Assembly (NCBI GenBank): GCA_026075535.2
Contig: AP026543.1
Location: forward strand, 6,200,001 to 6,264,000
DNA: 64,000 bases
From: Tricholoma matsutake
Lineage: Eukaryota > Basidiomycota > Agaricomycetes > Agaricales > Tricholomataceae
Direction of reading: 5' to 3'
The notes under the pieces are model-generated. The model was not told the origin of the DNA and made no database searches. It worked only from the letters and a program-made list of their open reading frames with translations. The translations under genes were made by a program, and so were the position numbers. This document shows positions 12,378 through 24,046 of this stretch, piece after piece. Position 1 is the first letter of the stretch; each line of letters begins with the position of its first letter.

Positions 12378-12551
12378 ATACACTCTTTTGTAGCTAATGT
12401 ATTCATGCACACACTCCTAGATATCTATAATATCTTGTACTTCTAGACATACACACTTGTATCCTATTTCTAGACACACACATTTGTATTCTACTTCCCG
12501 CGCGACGACTCTATGTACCTATGCAGAAGGATTCCACAGGTCATTGCGATT

Positions 12552-15500
12552 TCAAGCCTTGACCATAACTCGCTTCCTTTTCCTTCCCTCCGCTATCTTC
12601 AAGCGCATCGTCTCTTCATCCATGGTCTCTTCAAAGAATTCAGCTGTCCGATCAGAATCATTGCGTCGACGAAGATATTGTAGAGCAGCAAGGTTATAGC
12701 CCAAAACTTCTTTCTGTCGTTGTAAAGCAAGCCGCAGGTATTTTCGGAGGGGAATAAGGGTGGTCCTCATTATGCGGTTAGCAACAATCTGGTGATGGTG
12801 GGTTTTGAGCAGAAAAAAAAGTATACGTGACACAAGCGGTACATTCAACTCCTGTCTAGGAGTGAGCGGTAAATCCTCAGAATAATATATGGTCATTACC
12901 TTCTGTACCCATTGGTTTAGATAGTTCATCAACGATACCACCTTCCCGAATGGAAGTACCAGCAAAGCATCTTGTAAAGCGGTGTTTGGCACTTTCTCTA
13001 CTACTCTTAGCACATACGCATCGGGCTCCAGATCATACGCCGCCAGGATTTGGTTTCTGGAAGGCGGTTGTAGTCGCATTGCATCATTTTCTGACAACCG
13101 CGACATGGTTTCTTCGTACTCCTTGAACGCCGCACGCTCGCCATCCGCGAGATCAAGCGCTTCCATTATGCGTTCGCCTGCCATCAGTGTCTCCGTCGTT
13201 TGCTTCATGACATTTACGACCTCCGTTTGTCCGGCAGAATCACCGGTCTCGCCCTCCGTCACAAGAGGCGCATCAATGCGATTGAGAGAGTCGGCTATTC
13301 CACTCTCATATAAGATTTCTAACTCCCTTTCGCGTTCCTCTTCTAGGAAGAGCTAGTGGCAATAAGCTTACAAATGGTGAATAGAAAAACAGGATTTGAT
13401 GCATACAGGTTCGTCTAATTTTTCCCAAACACGAATAGACTTGTCGTGAGAACCGGTTACAACAAAATTCCCTTGATGGCTGAGTGCCAGGGCCCAGATT
13501 TCGCCATGGTGCCCGTCCAGCTTTTGTATATTCTCAAACTAGGACCAAAAATGAACGGTGGAAAGGAAGTGAGATAGGGTGGGACAGAGTATACCTTATC
13601 ACCGTCCCAATACTTTAGCATCTTGTCTTTTCCAACACTCCAAAAATAATGGGAATTCTTCTCAAATGCCACCTCCATGACACTTTCGTCGTGGGCAAAT
13701 ATGGACTTGTGGCAATCCCCGAAATCAAGACCCCAAATCTTCACGTTTTTGTCGGCGGAGCATGTAACGATTAGTTTTGAATCATCGGAAATGTCCATCG
13801 AGAGAACAGGAAGCTGAGATTGATTAGAGGGTTAAATGAGCCAATATGCATGAATACACCCCATCCAGACTTACTTTGTGACCATACAGTGATAAGAAAA
13901 ATTTGAGGGAATCTTGATGAAATATCTTAACTGTGGAATCTAAAAGGGAGACCGCCAACAGCTTTCCATTGGGACTATATTTGACCGATAAAACGTCGTC
14001 GGTCATTTTCAAAGTCCGTACATGCACCAACGAGAGCATTTTCCCGCTCTTAAACTGCCGATAGAATAAGTCAATGCAATGCAATCAATGGGAATAATTG
14101 ACATTTACACTCTCGCCTGTTGCGTCTTTGCGCTCGAACTCCCAGAATTTCACATCCTTGTCAGCACCACCACTGACAAGTGCTTGCTGATCAGGTCGGA
14201 CATGCAATGACCACACTGTAGCAGTATGGGCTTGAATTGTCTCCATTAAAGAAGACGACGCAAGGTCATACAGGAGAATTTCTCCACTTTTAGTGCCAAT
14301 TGCTATCTTGAGTGGTTTGGAACACCGGTGAATTATAGATCATAAACTTAAAGCGGAAATACTGACATGTCGATCGCCGGGTAGAAAAGTGCTGCATATT
14401 GCATATCCGCAATCAATAGTCCTGATACAAGCTGTAGTTTTCATGTTCCATATTTTGAGGGAGCCTGTGAAGCATCGTCAGATTTTAATCAAGGCAACAG
14501 ACAATTGCCTGAACTCACCGTTTGAAGCAGAAGCGAGGATCTGATCATCAGAACTGAGAGACAAAGTACGCACGTCCGTCCTATGACCAGGAAGATCAAC
14601 AACATAGATGCGTGCAACTTCTGGCGTATCTGTGGATTTTGTAGGTTGGGGAATAGTATAAACTTCCAGTGCGTTACAAGCCAATGCAACACAGAGCTAC
14701 AAATAGATATTAGTGGCGACTACCAAAAAATTGAGCTTCTGTACCTGTGCGCCGCCTTTTACGCTAGGTCCAAAATCAAAGGATCTTATTTTTCCACTAG
14801 TCCTAATGATAAGATATGGAGTAAACCGATCAACGAGCTTGATATCCTGGTCAGTGCTCTGCTGGTCTATATTAGTTTCATCTTCCTGTCTGTCGTGGAC
14901 GGAGTCCTGTAGTTTCTGCTGTTTTTTTTCTTTCGCCCGCTTCATCCGCCTGATTTGTTTTTTGCGAATTTCCTCTTCCGTGCGTGTACGGAAAATCTCA
15001 ACAGAACGATCGTGAGATTGAACAGCAAGATAAGCCTCCTGTGGGTGGAACAATATCTGAGATACACGGTTCCGAGAGGAGAGTGGAAGGGTGGACACGA
15101 AGTGAATAATTTTTGCAACCTATATGTAAAGCGAGGAAAGTACTAAGATGCAAATGTCATTGTTAAACACATACCTCTCCTGTTGCGGTTTCCTGAAGAC
15201 CTGTAGCCAAGGCTTCATGATCAATCCACCATGCCTTCAGCTCTCCTTCTCCACTGCCGGTAAATATCAAATCTCGGTTGGCATTGATATCCATTGTCCA
15301 TATGTCAGAACGATGTGCAACTATTGTCTGAATACAATGTTGGGTTGAAAGATCCCAGAACTTCAAGAATGTATCCTTTGAAGAAGTAAGCAAGAAGCCA
15401 GATGCCGGTGTAGATGTCGACGGAATGTCGAGGGCGATAATAAACTTCATGGCAGTGATCTGGTCTCGGTGACCTCGTAGACTATGAAATTACATTTGAC

Positions 15501-16053
15501 ACTCTCTGCATAGATATATGAAATCATCTTCTTACCGGAAAAGTCCAGCTTCAGCTACCACATCCCAGACAATCAAATCAGTGTCCTGAGAGCCCGAGGC
15601 CAATCGTGTTCCTCGTTCATCAAATGCAAGTGCAGTAACCGATTTTTTATGTCCATTGAACGTCGAAATTACGGTCCCGGTGGAGTTGTTCCAGAGACGA
15701 ATAGACCCATCAGCATACCCAACGGCGAAGGCATCCTTTTGAGGAGACCGTGCTATACAAGTCACTTCAGCTCGATGGCCAGTTTCATGCCACATGGCAA
15801 TCTAAAAGATTTAATCAAAATACAAAACGTTGTAAACCGTGTTGACATACCATTTGGCCTTTTTTCACGTCCCATACCAGCACATCTTCCAAGGCTGGGA
15901 CGTAAGCCAGCTTACCGTCATACTGAGAGTTTGACGACGAGCTGCAAACTAAGCCAAAAGCCTAAGAAGCAATCAATCCGAACTGTGATATTGTAGTTAT
16001 CAATGTTCCAAACACACCTGGGTAGGACCGTGCTTGAGATAACTCTGCACCAT
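12552..16053 (-). CDS. UTP12: U3 snoRNP / SSU processome WD40 protein Utp12 (Dip2/WDR3)
   Basis: N-terminus [19 protein letters not shown] matches the start of Dip2-type proteins. A long series of WD repeats follows over many exons: [63 protein letters not shown] charged linker ([17 protein letters not shown]) sits between the WD blocks. The C-terminal exon (12,552-13,262) is the Utp12 domain, with [39 protein letters not shown] and [13 protein letters not shown]. The protein belongs to the UTP-B subcomplex, needed for pre-18S rRNA processing in the nucleolus. Start ATG at 16,053, stop at 12,552. It is divergent from the aminopeptidase gene with 94 bp between start codons. All exons appear intact. 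Confidence 0.88.
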
Positions 16054-16147
16054 CGAGTAACTCAGTAAGGCAGAAAAAAGACTCAGACACGTGAGCGAGT
16101 TGGTGATCGACTCTCGGATGTTTTGTTCGGTTAACTTATCTTCAACC
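16054..16147. promoter_or_regulatory. Divergent promoter with CACGTG E-box
   Basis: The 94 bp between the UTP12 and M18 aminopeptidase start codons contains CACGTG at 16,088-16,093, the second bidirectional promoter here with this core. Function is inferred from position only. Confidence 0.35.
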
Positions 16148-17938
16148 ATGATGCTCTATCCATCTGGCCCAGAGGCTGCCGTCCGTTTTGTCAAGTTTGT
16201 CAATGCTTCTCCAACACCTTTTCACGCAGTGCACAACGCCGCTCTTCGACTCGAGAAAGCTGGCTTCCAAAAAGTGAGATCAATTTTGTAGTCCTATCGC
16301 AACTCATACTTTCAAAGATCAGGGAGAAAGATAACTGGGAAACGGATATCAAAGCTGGTGGCAAATATTATTTCACTCGGTGACATTCCTTCGACCTGAA
16401 CCACACTTACATGTTGCTAATATCGTATATTACAGGAATCAGGCTTCCCTCGTAGCCTTTACGCTTCCTTCGAAGTGGCGGCGGGGCGCTGGGCTTAGCA
16501 TCGTTGCGACTCACGTGGATAGTCCTAATCTACGGGTAAGAAATATTTCAAGTGCTTTTCTGTCAAACTAACGACAATCCAAGGTTCGTCCTATCTCGAA
16601 ACGCTCCCAATCTGGTTATCTTCAAGTAGGTGTAGAAACTTACGGCGGTGGCATATGGCATTCCTGGCTGGATCGTGACCTATCTGTGGCTGGAAGAGTG
16701 GTAATAGCTGAACAAGCAGGTGGATTCAGATCTAAACTTATCAAGGTCGACAAACCCATCCTGCGTATTCCGACTCTTGCTATTCACCGTGAGCACCTCC
16801 TTTTTGGAATAAGGACATATTTATAAGCCTGAACAGTGGACAAAAATGTCAATGACAGTTTCAAATTCAACCAAGAAACCGAGTTTGTTCCTATTCTTGG
16901 ACTGCTTGAATCACAGTTAAACTCTCCGGCGGATGATTCTGATTCTAATTCCGCCCAACTGCCTCGAAAGCCAACCACTGAGAGTGTAGCTTCAAGCATC
17001 CAGGGCAACCACCATCCCGCCCTGTTGGCACTTTTGGCAGGGGAGCTTTCTGTCTCTCCGGAAGAAATACACGATTTTGAGCTGTATGGCAATGATACTT
17101 CCTTCTCTTTTTCCTGTTGCTGAAGCTGTCTTATACTAGGTCATTGTATGATACCCAGCCTGCAACCCTAGGAGGTATCAATGGTGAATTCATTTTCAGC
17201 CCGCGCATGGATAACCTCGTGTCGTCGTAAGTCTGTCAGAGGATTCTTGTGGTGCAAACCACTAATACCTTGCCAGCTTTTGCGCTGTCGAAGCTCTTAC
17301 AGAAAGTGCCTCCTCCCAACTTTTCCCCAGCCTTGAAGGGAACGTCAACTGCATAGCGTTGTTTAATCACGAGGAAATAGGCAGTGTTTCGACATCTGGT
17401 GCTGAATCCAGCCTCATCCCAACGCTTCTCAATCGACTTTCTGATACGCCAGCAACGCTAGCCCAATCTATTTCTCGATCGTTTCTTATCTCTGCTGACA
17501 TGGGACATGCCCTCCACCCTAACTACAAATCCAAGCATGAAGATCAGCATACACCAAGAATGAATGGTGGTGTTATCATAAAAACCAATGCAAAACAAAG
17601 ATATGCAAGTGATGCTGTAACATCTTTCATTGTGAAACAACTTGTCGAACGTAAGGGTGGGAAAGTACAGGAGTATGAAGTTCGAAACGACATGTATATG
17701 CTTTCTTCCACGTTCGTTCGCGCGCAGCTAATTAATCATTCTTAGGGCCTGTGGATCTACAGTTGGCCCGATGCTATCGAAGATAGGCATCCGTACGGTT
17801 GATGTCGGGAATGCCATGCTGTCGATGCATTCCATCAGGGAAACAGCGGGCTCCCAGGACGTCCAAAATGCCATTGACTTATTCACCTCATTCTTTGAAG
17901 GATTTTCTTCACTCGACAAGGAGTTGGTGGTGGATTAA
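16148..17938 (+). CDS. Aspartyl aminopeptidase, M18 family
   Basis: N-terminus [20 protein letters not shown] then [11 protein letters not shown]. Metal-site motifs of M18 peptidases are present in order: [13 protein letters not shown] (His), [11 protein letters not shown] (bridging Asp), [12 protein letters not shown] (Glu-Glu), [12 protein letters not shown] (Asp), [13 protein letters not shown] (His). [19 protein letters not shown] is also typical. The family removes N-terminal Asp/Glu from peptides in the cytosol or vacuole (yeast Ape4/Ape1, human DNPEP). Introns at about 16,273, 16,433, 16,534, 16,788, 17,084, 17,226 and 17,690 restore the frame; one (17,085-17,139) follows DFEL. Either ATG at 16,148 or 16,151 could start it. 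Stop at 17,936-17,938. It sits between two SSU-processome genes. Confidence 0.87.
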
Positions 17939-18206
17939 GACCTCTATGAGATGTCATTTACCCAGAAGAATTAATACACCAAAGTTGGTCCATTCTAAGG
18001 TGTGGATGTGGAAAAGTGGTACATTTCTACCAAATGGGCAAAAGACGGCCTGCCATAGTAGAGAAACGGGCGCCCTGTTCCAACGATGAACGACGGAGGA
18101 AGCCTGAGCAAGTATGGGCTTGAATTCCAGTCGACACTCTGCGTACCTGGCCCTCAGGTGTGAATGACACACAAGGCTCTTGCGTAAATCCATCGCAGCG
18201 ATCGCG

Positions 18207-19441
18207 TCACCTTCTACTTTTCTTGGAAGGTGGCTCAGAAGACGAACCAGGCCCCGCTAACACGCTGCGTTTCTTGGCGGTACGTGAGTAGTGTGACAAC
18301 ACCCATTCTCGCTCTGCTTCCGGTTGTTCGATAGTGCCTTGACGTATTTCATACGCTATCGAAATGTTAACCCTTGACAAAGAGCAAAACAAAAAAGCAA
18401 TCACGTTTCATCTCAAAACGTGGCCCAACTTCAGCCAGCTGTACAGATTTCGAAATTTTGACAAAAACGTGATGTCTGAGTTGGAACATCAAGTAAGTAG
18501 GTTGAGTTCAGGTAAGAAGCAAATTTTTATTACCGAAACGAGATAAAGTCATCCTCGTTTGCAAATGTCATGACACGCTTGCTGTCTTCTTTTGGGACGG
18601 GGAAGAGATATTTGAGAATGTCCCGTATACGCTCACCCAGCTTAGAGGTAAAGTTCTCGAAAATAAGATGAGGATATTGCTCCGAAACGGTGGAATGCTT
18701 GTATGTCCCGATATCGTGTCTCAAGGAAACATTGTTCAGTGTAAAATACGCGGTTGGGCCATGAGGAAAATGAGAGACAATCATGGCATCTAATATAGGG
18801 TCAATATACGTGGTTTCAATAAAATCGAGAAGGCTCACCCGGCACACCACGATGTTCGTGCAGCACAATCAGATCCGTTACATCGTTTGCTCTGCACGCT
18901 TCTGCAAGCTCCTTTACAACATAGTTCCCGCGGTTGATACGGTGCGAGTTGGGGAACACGAGTCTCATTTCCTGAATATACCAAACTACGTTTCATATAG
19001 CCAGAAATTGGTACGCAAAAGAAGACACCTTTGCAAACTGTGATAGCTTGGAGCTTGGATCCCTTGATGTCGTTATAATTATCTTAGGATCTTGAATACC
19101 TGCGCGAGAATACTCATTGTCGATGTGTGTCGTTGGTTCTGTTACAAGAAAGTTAAAGCTTTAGTTAACACAGTTTCTTTAAGTCCCACACACCGGTCTG
19201 CCCCTCGTCGAATGGTAAATCCTTTCCTAGACTCTTCGCATCTTTCCTTAACTCCGTCGGCAAGGATTTACCTACGGCTAAAGCGTCTTTCAATTGCTGC
19301 TTTCGGGCATAGGTTTGCCTCTCCTGAGCCTCTTGAGATTTTGCATAAACGTACTGTCGGCGCTCCCTAATCTGGCGACGCAGCTACACGAGTTTCAATC
19401 CTCAAACAATAAGCAGCGTTGAAGCACCTCTCACTCACCAT
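18207..19441 (-). CDS. IMP4: U3 snoRNP Brix-domain protein Imp4
   Basis: Exons give [127 protein letters not shown] segment, [34 protein letters not shown] and end EPPSKKSRR. This follows yeast Imp4 along its whole length. Imp4 binds U3 snoRNA with Imp3/Mpp10 and drives U3:pre-rRNA pairing in the SSU processome. The coding part of exon 1 is only the ATG (19,439-19,441), immediately followed by a GT-AG intron. Stop at 18,207. No damage is seen. Confidence 0.9.
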
Positions 19442-19902
19442 ATTCCTCGCGCAAGAAAAACTTTGAAATAATCTGTGATGTTCGTTTATGTACAACGGTC
19501 ACATGGATCACAAGACGTTCGCGCCAATTCATGCGGGTCTTCAACATCAGGAAAATGCGGTTACATTGACCATACTTTATTACACTATATAAAAGCTGGT
19601 ATGATATAAAATGTCCAACACATCCATAAGTCTTGCAGGTAGGCTGCTAATGAATTTTAAAGGACAGTAGCCTTTGCCAAATTCATCGAGGGTAGAATAA
19701 TGCCATTTACTTTCATGAAGCACCAACCAGGTAATGTTCATGAGCAACAGATTAAATCTGCAAATGTACAATAGCTGCATGAAATCTGAATTGTGATCAA
19801 GATATCTAAGAGACGGCCAGCTTTCTGTTTGTTACCATGCCTAGAAGAACCCCACCTGAGGCCATCACCCAGTATAATTGGACCAACTGCAAAGATCTTG
19901 AA
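19442..19902. other. Upstream region of IMP4
   Basis: Contains the IMP4 promoter and AT-rich sequence. I recognise no other gene in it. Confidence 0.4.
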
Positions 19903-20340
19903 GCCATTGATGACTTGTTGCAAATGGAGGAACTCGGGTGGATTGGATGTAGTGCAGATGTTGTGAAGACACAGAAGAAGATGACTTGTGCTTCATGTGC
20001 CAAAGAATTGTAACAAAATTGAAGTGGTAGGAATCCTGTCATGAGATGGAAGAACTCAAGCCATTGACTGTAGCAGAGTTATTTCGGAGCTTACACACAG
20101 CACCAGACATATCAGAAAGCATACCATGTTTCACAAGCAGAAAAGCCATTGACAACTTGTCACAAATGGAGGAACTCAGGTGGATTGGATGTAGTGTGGA
20201 GAAGAAAATGACTTGTGCTTCACATGCGGAAGAATTGTAACAACATTGAACCCTATCATGAGATGGAAGAAATCAGGTCATTGACTGTAACAGAATTATT
20301 TCGGGGCTTACGAGACATATCAGAAAACATATCATATTGC
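19903..20340. repeat. Imperfect tandem duplication, unit about 241 bp
   Basis: The segment from GCCATTGATGACTTGT (19,903) returns as GCCATTGACAACTTGT (20,144). Shared landmarks are GGTGGATTGGATGTAGTG, AAGAATTGTAACAA, CATGAGATGGAAGAA and CATTGACTGTA. The second unit is shorter and more diverged. No open frame is conserved across units, so it looks non-coding. Confidence 0.55.
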
Positions 20341-20893
20341 ATAAGCCAGAAGAATTATTCGTCTCAACAATGTTGAAAGGCCGTGGCAGATCTGGAGATG
20401 TGAGCATGGTTTTGTAGAATAGACAAAGATGGAAGGACCCCAGGTCAGGTCAGTCATATAAGAATTGTGAGGCTTGTGAACAATGCCTATATCTAAGCAG
20501 AAGAATAGCAAGTTGCACTTTTATTGAGTTCCTGGATGACCTGGATATGTGGTATACAGACAGAGATATCCTGTGAAGTATTGGAGACACTGTCTCTGGC
20601 AGAAGAACTATAACACAGGCAGATGACACTGGGAAAGTAACAACACTTGCTCATGATGCAAAGGGAGAAAAGGGAGGAAATTTATGATGGGAAATATTAT
20701 CTCATTGGCATACATGTCTAAAACATCGGATAACTATAACTCATGGTTTTGTGCCTTAAGTGCAGCCCTTTTCTACTTTAGTTTCGCTAATGCACTATTT
20801 TTGGTGACAGGACGTTGAGCAGAAGAGTAGGTGGGAAATATCTGGCTAGGTGACAGTGAGGAAAAGTTAGAGCTTGATTGGCTGGCAACTCAC
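20341..20893. other. Unannotated spacer
   Basis: No gene, RNA or repeat recognised. It may hold the 3' remainder of the broken gene to its right. Confidence 0.3.
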
Positions 20894-22300
20894 CAGTTCC
20901 ACCAGATTAGCAAAGCATCCCCCTCATTGTTCTCATCTGCATCCTCAAGAAATTGAAGGGTAAAAGCGCTCAGAATCCGTGATCGTATCAGACCGAGTAA
21001 ACGTCGCAGAAGATGATAGTGCGAATCTGAAAGTTCTAAGAATCTGATCTATTCTCTAAAACAATCTAAGCTTCTACAAGTTTTCTCGATTGACGAGAAA
21101 CCTCTGTGACCATCGTCATCCTCGATCTTCCTATGATCCTCTGATTGTTAGCACTAACAACCATTCCAACACTTCCTAGCCGTCGGCTATAGCCTTTGTA
21201 TACTATCGACCTATCGAAAGGTCCTCGGAATTCACACTTCGACCATCAGCGATAAAACTCGTTTGCTGTCGATTTCGTCGATTGTCCTTGATATCGACCG
21301 ATACCCCATCAGACTGTGTCAAACACATTCATCTCTTATAGAACTACCTTTATGACTGTGAGAGCTCTAATCACAATGAGAAGCTGATGAAGACAGTGCA
21401 GCGCCGTACCTGAGTTGCAATGTAAGCGATCGATGCCATAGTGACCTGGGTCATTCCATGTATCCAGGCATTTCCAGAGTGCGTGGCCTTGGGTTCCTTT
21501 TCAACTGAACTCGGTGATGTGAATATGTATTTATAGGCCTTCAGGAAGGTAAAAATTAGTAGGTTGCACACTTAGGGCTCGAGAACTCACCGAGACCAAG
21601 ATGGCGCTTCGCAGGAGCCCATCCCAAGGATCCTCTGGGTCATACTTATGCTCCTTGTATAAGAGGATTGGCCATTGATCACCAGGCACCGTGATATCAC
21701 CGCTACGCAGCTGTGCCTTGACCCTGACCAAAGTGCATTAGATGTCAACTGTGCAGCAGGTGAGAAACTATTTACTCTTCATCAGACCAGTCAAACTCCA
21801 CTGGGCACAATAGTTGGCCAGTCTTGTCATGATTAAACCCACAACTTGACTTGACATTACAAGGAATAGGGGGAGTAAGTGAATCTCCCTGAGGGATGAT
21901 CCAGTCAAGAACAGCACTTTTCAGGCCTTTAGTATCATCTGATCATGCACTTGATGCACCTTTCTGCAGCTTCAGATGTGATTCTTCATTAGCGCAGCAC
22001 AGCCTATCAGAAGTTTGTTACAGACCAGATCTGCAATCATTCGCATTTCTTCATCCGAGCTGTTAACTAAACGCTCCTCTAAACCTGGAACCATGTTTAG
22101 AAGGGTCCTGTAGATGCGATACTCCAGCCTTTGTCTGGTGGGAATCATCAGCAGGGATATGAGGCTGGGAGAAGCACTTACTCTGTGGTAAAGGATTCTT
22201 CTGGGTCATCTGCGCGTTCACCATCACGCAGAAGCCCGCTAGTAATTAACACATGAACATTACACAAGGCATGCACAGTGCGGCCAAAGTGACGCCCATA
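20894..22300 (-). pseudogene. Agaricomycete DUF6698-like protein, decayed
   Basis: Minus-strand exons read YGRHFGRTVHALCNV, RADDPEESFTTEQRLEYR, LLNMVPGLEERLVNSSDEE, KGLKSAVLDWIIPQGD, SSCGFNHDKTGQLLCP, VKAQLRSGDITVPGDQWPI, EHKYDPEDPWDGLLRSAIL, AYKYIFTSPSSVEKEP, HGMTQVTMASIAYIATQ, then beyond a 350-400 nt gap FALSSSATFTRSDTITDSER. The pattern is that of a family of unknown function that is abundant in mushroom genomes, which I believe is DUF6698; the DUF number is from memory. A one-base shift in a T-run near 20,935 separates DSERFYPSI from LEDADENNEGDALLIWW, and the normal tail is missing. The gap (about 21,010-21,345) is hairpin-rich and may be an inserted LTR-like sequence. No biochemical role is known to me. 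Confidence 0.55.
21010..21345. repeat. Hairpin-rich block inside the DUF6698-like gene
   Basis: Several adjacent short inverted repeats occur: GTTTTCTCGATTGACGAGAA, TTGTTAGCACTAACAA, TAGCCGTCGGCTA, GACCTATCGAAAGGTC. Read on the minus strand the block opens TGTTTGACACAG. The density of small stems recalls the LTR at 60.3-61.0 kb. It could be a solo LTR or just an enlarged intron; no target duplication was found. Confidence 0.3.
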
Positions 22301-22650
22301 GTGTACGAGAGGGTCGCCGATACAGCTAGTTATTCACAAGGAGTTTCGAGAACTTTAGTGAGATTAAAGATGGTAACAATGCTTACAGCCTTTTACGCAG
22401 TCCCAAATGAAGTGCATTGTCCTGCTGTTGATGATGCATGGCAGAAGAAGTTTGGTGGTTTTCATCGTTGACGAGCATTATCAAGTGTCAAGCCAGTGAA
22501 GAGCGGCTAGGTCCCAGCCATAGCCTTTATATAGTCCAAGCTTCAGTCCAGAAGCTGACTAGTCAGGACTCCGAGTTGAGGGCCACAAGAGATCTGAGTG
22601 CTGAGTGCTGAGCTCCAGGAACAATTACAGCTGATATCATGTCAATGATA
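22301..22650. other. 5' flank of the DUF6698-like gene
   Basis: Probably contains the first exon(s) of the DUF6698-like gene on the minus strand, not delimited with confidence. Nothing else is recognised. Confidence 0.3.
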
Positions 22651-22809
22651 GGCCCCTGTTTTGTTGTTTGTTTGGTTCTACATATCAGCGATGAGCCCCA
22701 TGCTGAGCCCCTACAAAGCAAGATACAGGTGCAACTTTGCCATGTACTCGGCTCGTCGGCATGTAGAGTTCCGTCGCTGATAGAACCAAACAACAACTAA
22801 ATAGAGGCC
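22651..22809. mobile_element. Small terminal-inverted-repeat element (MITE-like), 159 bp
   Basis: The left end GGCCCCTGTTTTGTTGTTTG...TTGGTTCTA...ATCAGCGA is mirrored by the right end, whose reverse complement reads GGCCTCTATTTAGTTGTTGT...TTGGTTCTATCAGCGA. About 40 bp pair imperfectly with a short loop region. The GGCCYCTRTTT start resembles hAT-type MITE ends. No 8-bp duplication was recognised. Confidence 0.4.
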
Positions 22810-22895
22810 GTTGTGAAGGGGCTGTACTGTAGTGACAGCCTGGTCAAAAAGCAGAATTGAGTGACATATGTCACACCAGTATACTGTCAATTTTA

Positions 22896-24046
22896 GGCTC
22901 GATAGTGGTGTTTGTGGACACTCCAAATCCATCGAAAATAAATTCCCAAAAAGGAAAATACAAAAAAGGAAAGAGGGAAGATCGACAGCACCTCGTAGTA
23001 ACTGTGCATCTCACCATTTAATGAAGTGGGTCACTGGACATGAATATATTTGTGCATGTCATGTGAAATACAGAATTAGACTAGTTATTTTGGCTTGCAT
23101 ACACTACACATCTTCAATTACAAAGTATATGTACATCACACATATAGGATTAGCATATGGATGAAAACCTGTTGAAATGAGGGATGGAGAAGCTTTCTGC
23201 AGCGTAATTAGTTGGGGTTAAGCACAAGATTGATAATGGATGGATGAATGTGTAACAAGAAAGTCAAAAATACAACAAATCTGGAAAGTGTGAGAGCAAA
23301 GTGAGGACCTAAAATTCCAGGACTAAGCACTCTGTATCAGCCTGTTATAGATTAAGTGGCAGAAAGAACTAGGTAAACTGAGGGTATCCTGGTGGTGGAA
23401 CAGGAAATTTTGAGGGACAAGATGCATGGGTTTCTTAAATTGAAGGATCACACATGGGGACTAATCATTGCAGGGAAATAACTCGTTAATTAGAAAAAAA
23501 GATGACAGAAAACAAGGCAAGGGCAGAGGAGATATGGTGGTCCGAAGATTTTCATTGAGAGGGTGGCTGTGCACACGACAAAATTTTAAATTGTGTCGTG
23601 TCGAGACCCAAAATATTGTAGATCCCCAAGACTTCAAATATCCATGAGTGGGAATACTCAGAGTGCAGGTATGAAAAGTCACAAGAGGATAAGCCCAAGA
23701 AATAGAGAGAGAGCAGTGAGACACCGAGACATTGAGATCCAGAACAGCACAAGACAACATATCGAGGTGACCTCAGTGTAGCAATAAAAGGGATGATCAC
23801 AGCTGACACTATAGTGGTATTTGAAGCATGGTGGCAGACCCAGAATACTGAACATTGCAGTGGTACTAGGCTATCGAGGCCAAATGTGGCCTCGATACTA
23901 GCATGGGAACTCAAAACTGGCTATCGAGACCACAAACACAGTTACCGCGCTGTCAGTCGATCTTCCCTCTTTCCTTTTTTGTATTTTCCTTTTTGGGAAT
24001 TTATTTTCAATGGATTTGGAGTGTCCACAAACACCGCTATCGAGCC
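22896..24046. mobile_element. 1,151-bp element with about 91-bp terminal inverted repeats
   Basis: The first about 91 bases (22,896-22,986) and the last about 91 (23,956-24,046) are near-perfect inverted repeats, starting GGCTCGATAGYGGTGTTTG and containing CCCAAAAAGGAAAATAC and GGAAAGAGGGAAGATCGAC. I count two mismatches. CTATCGAG/CTCGATAG cores also recur inside (23,871, 23,891, 23,922). No transposase frame is visible, so it looks like a non-autonomous DNA transposon. Target-site duplication not evident. Confidence 0.6.
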
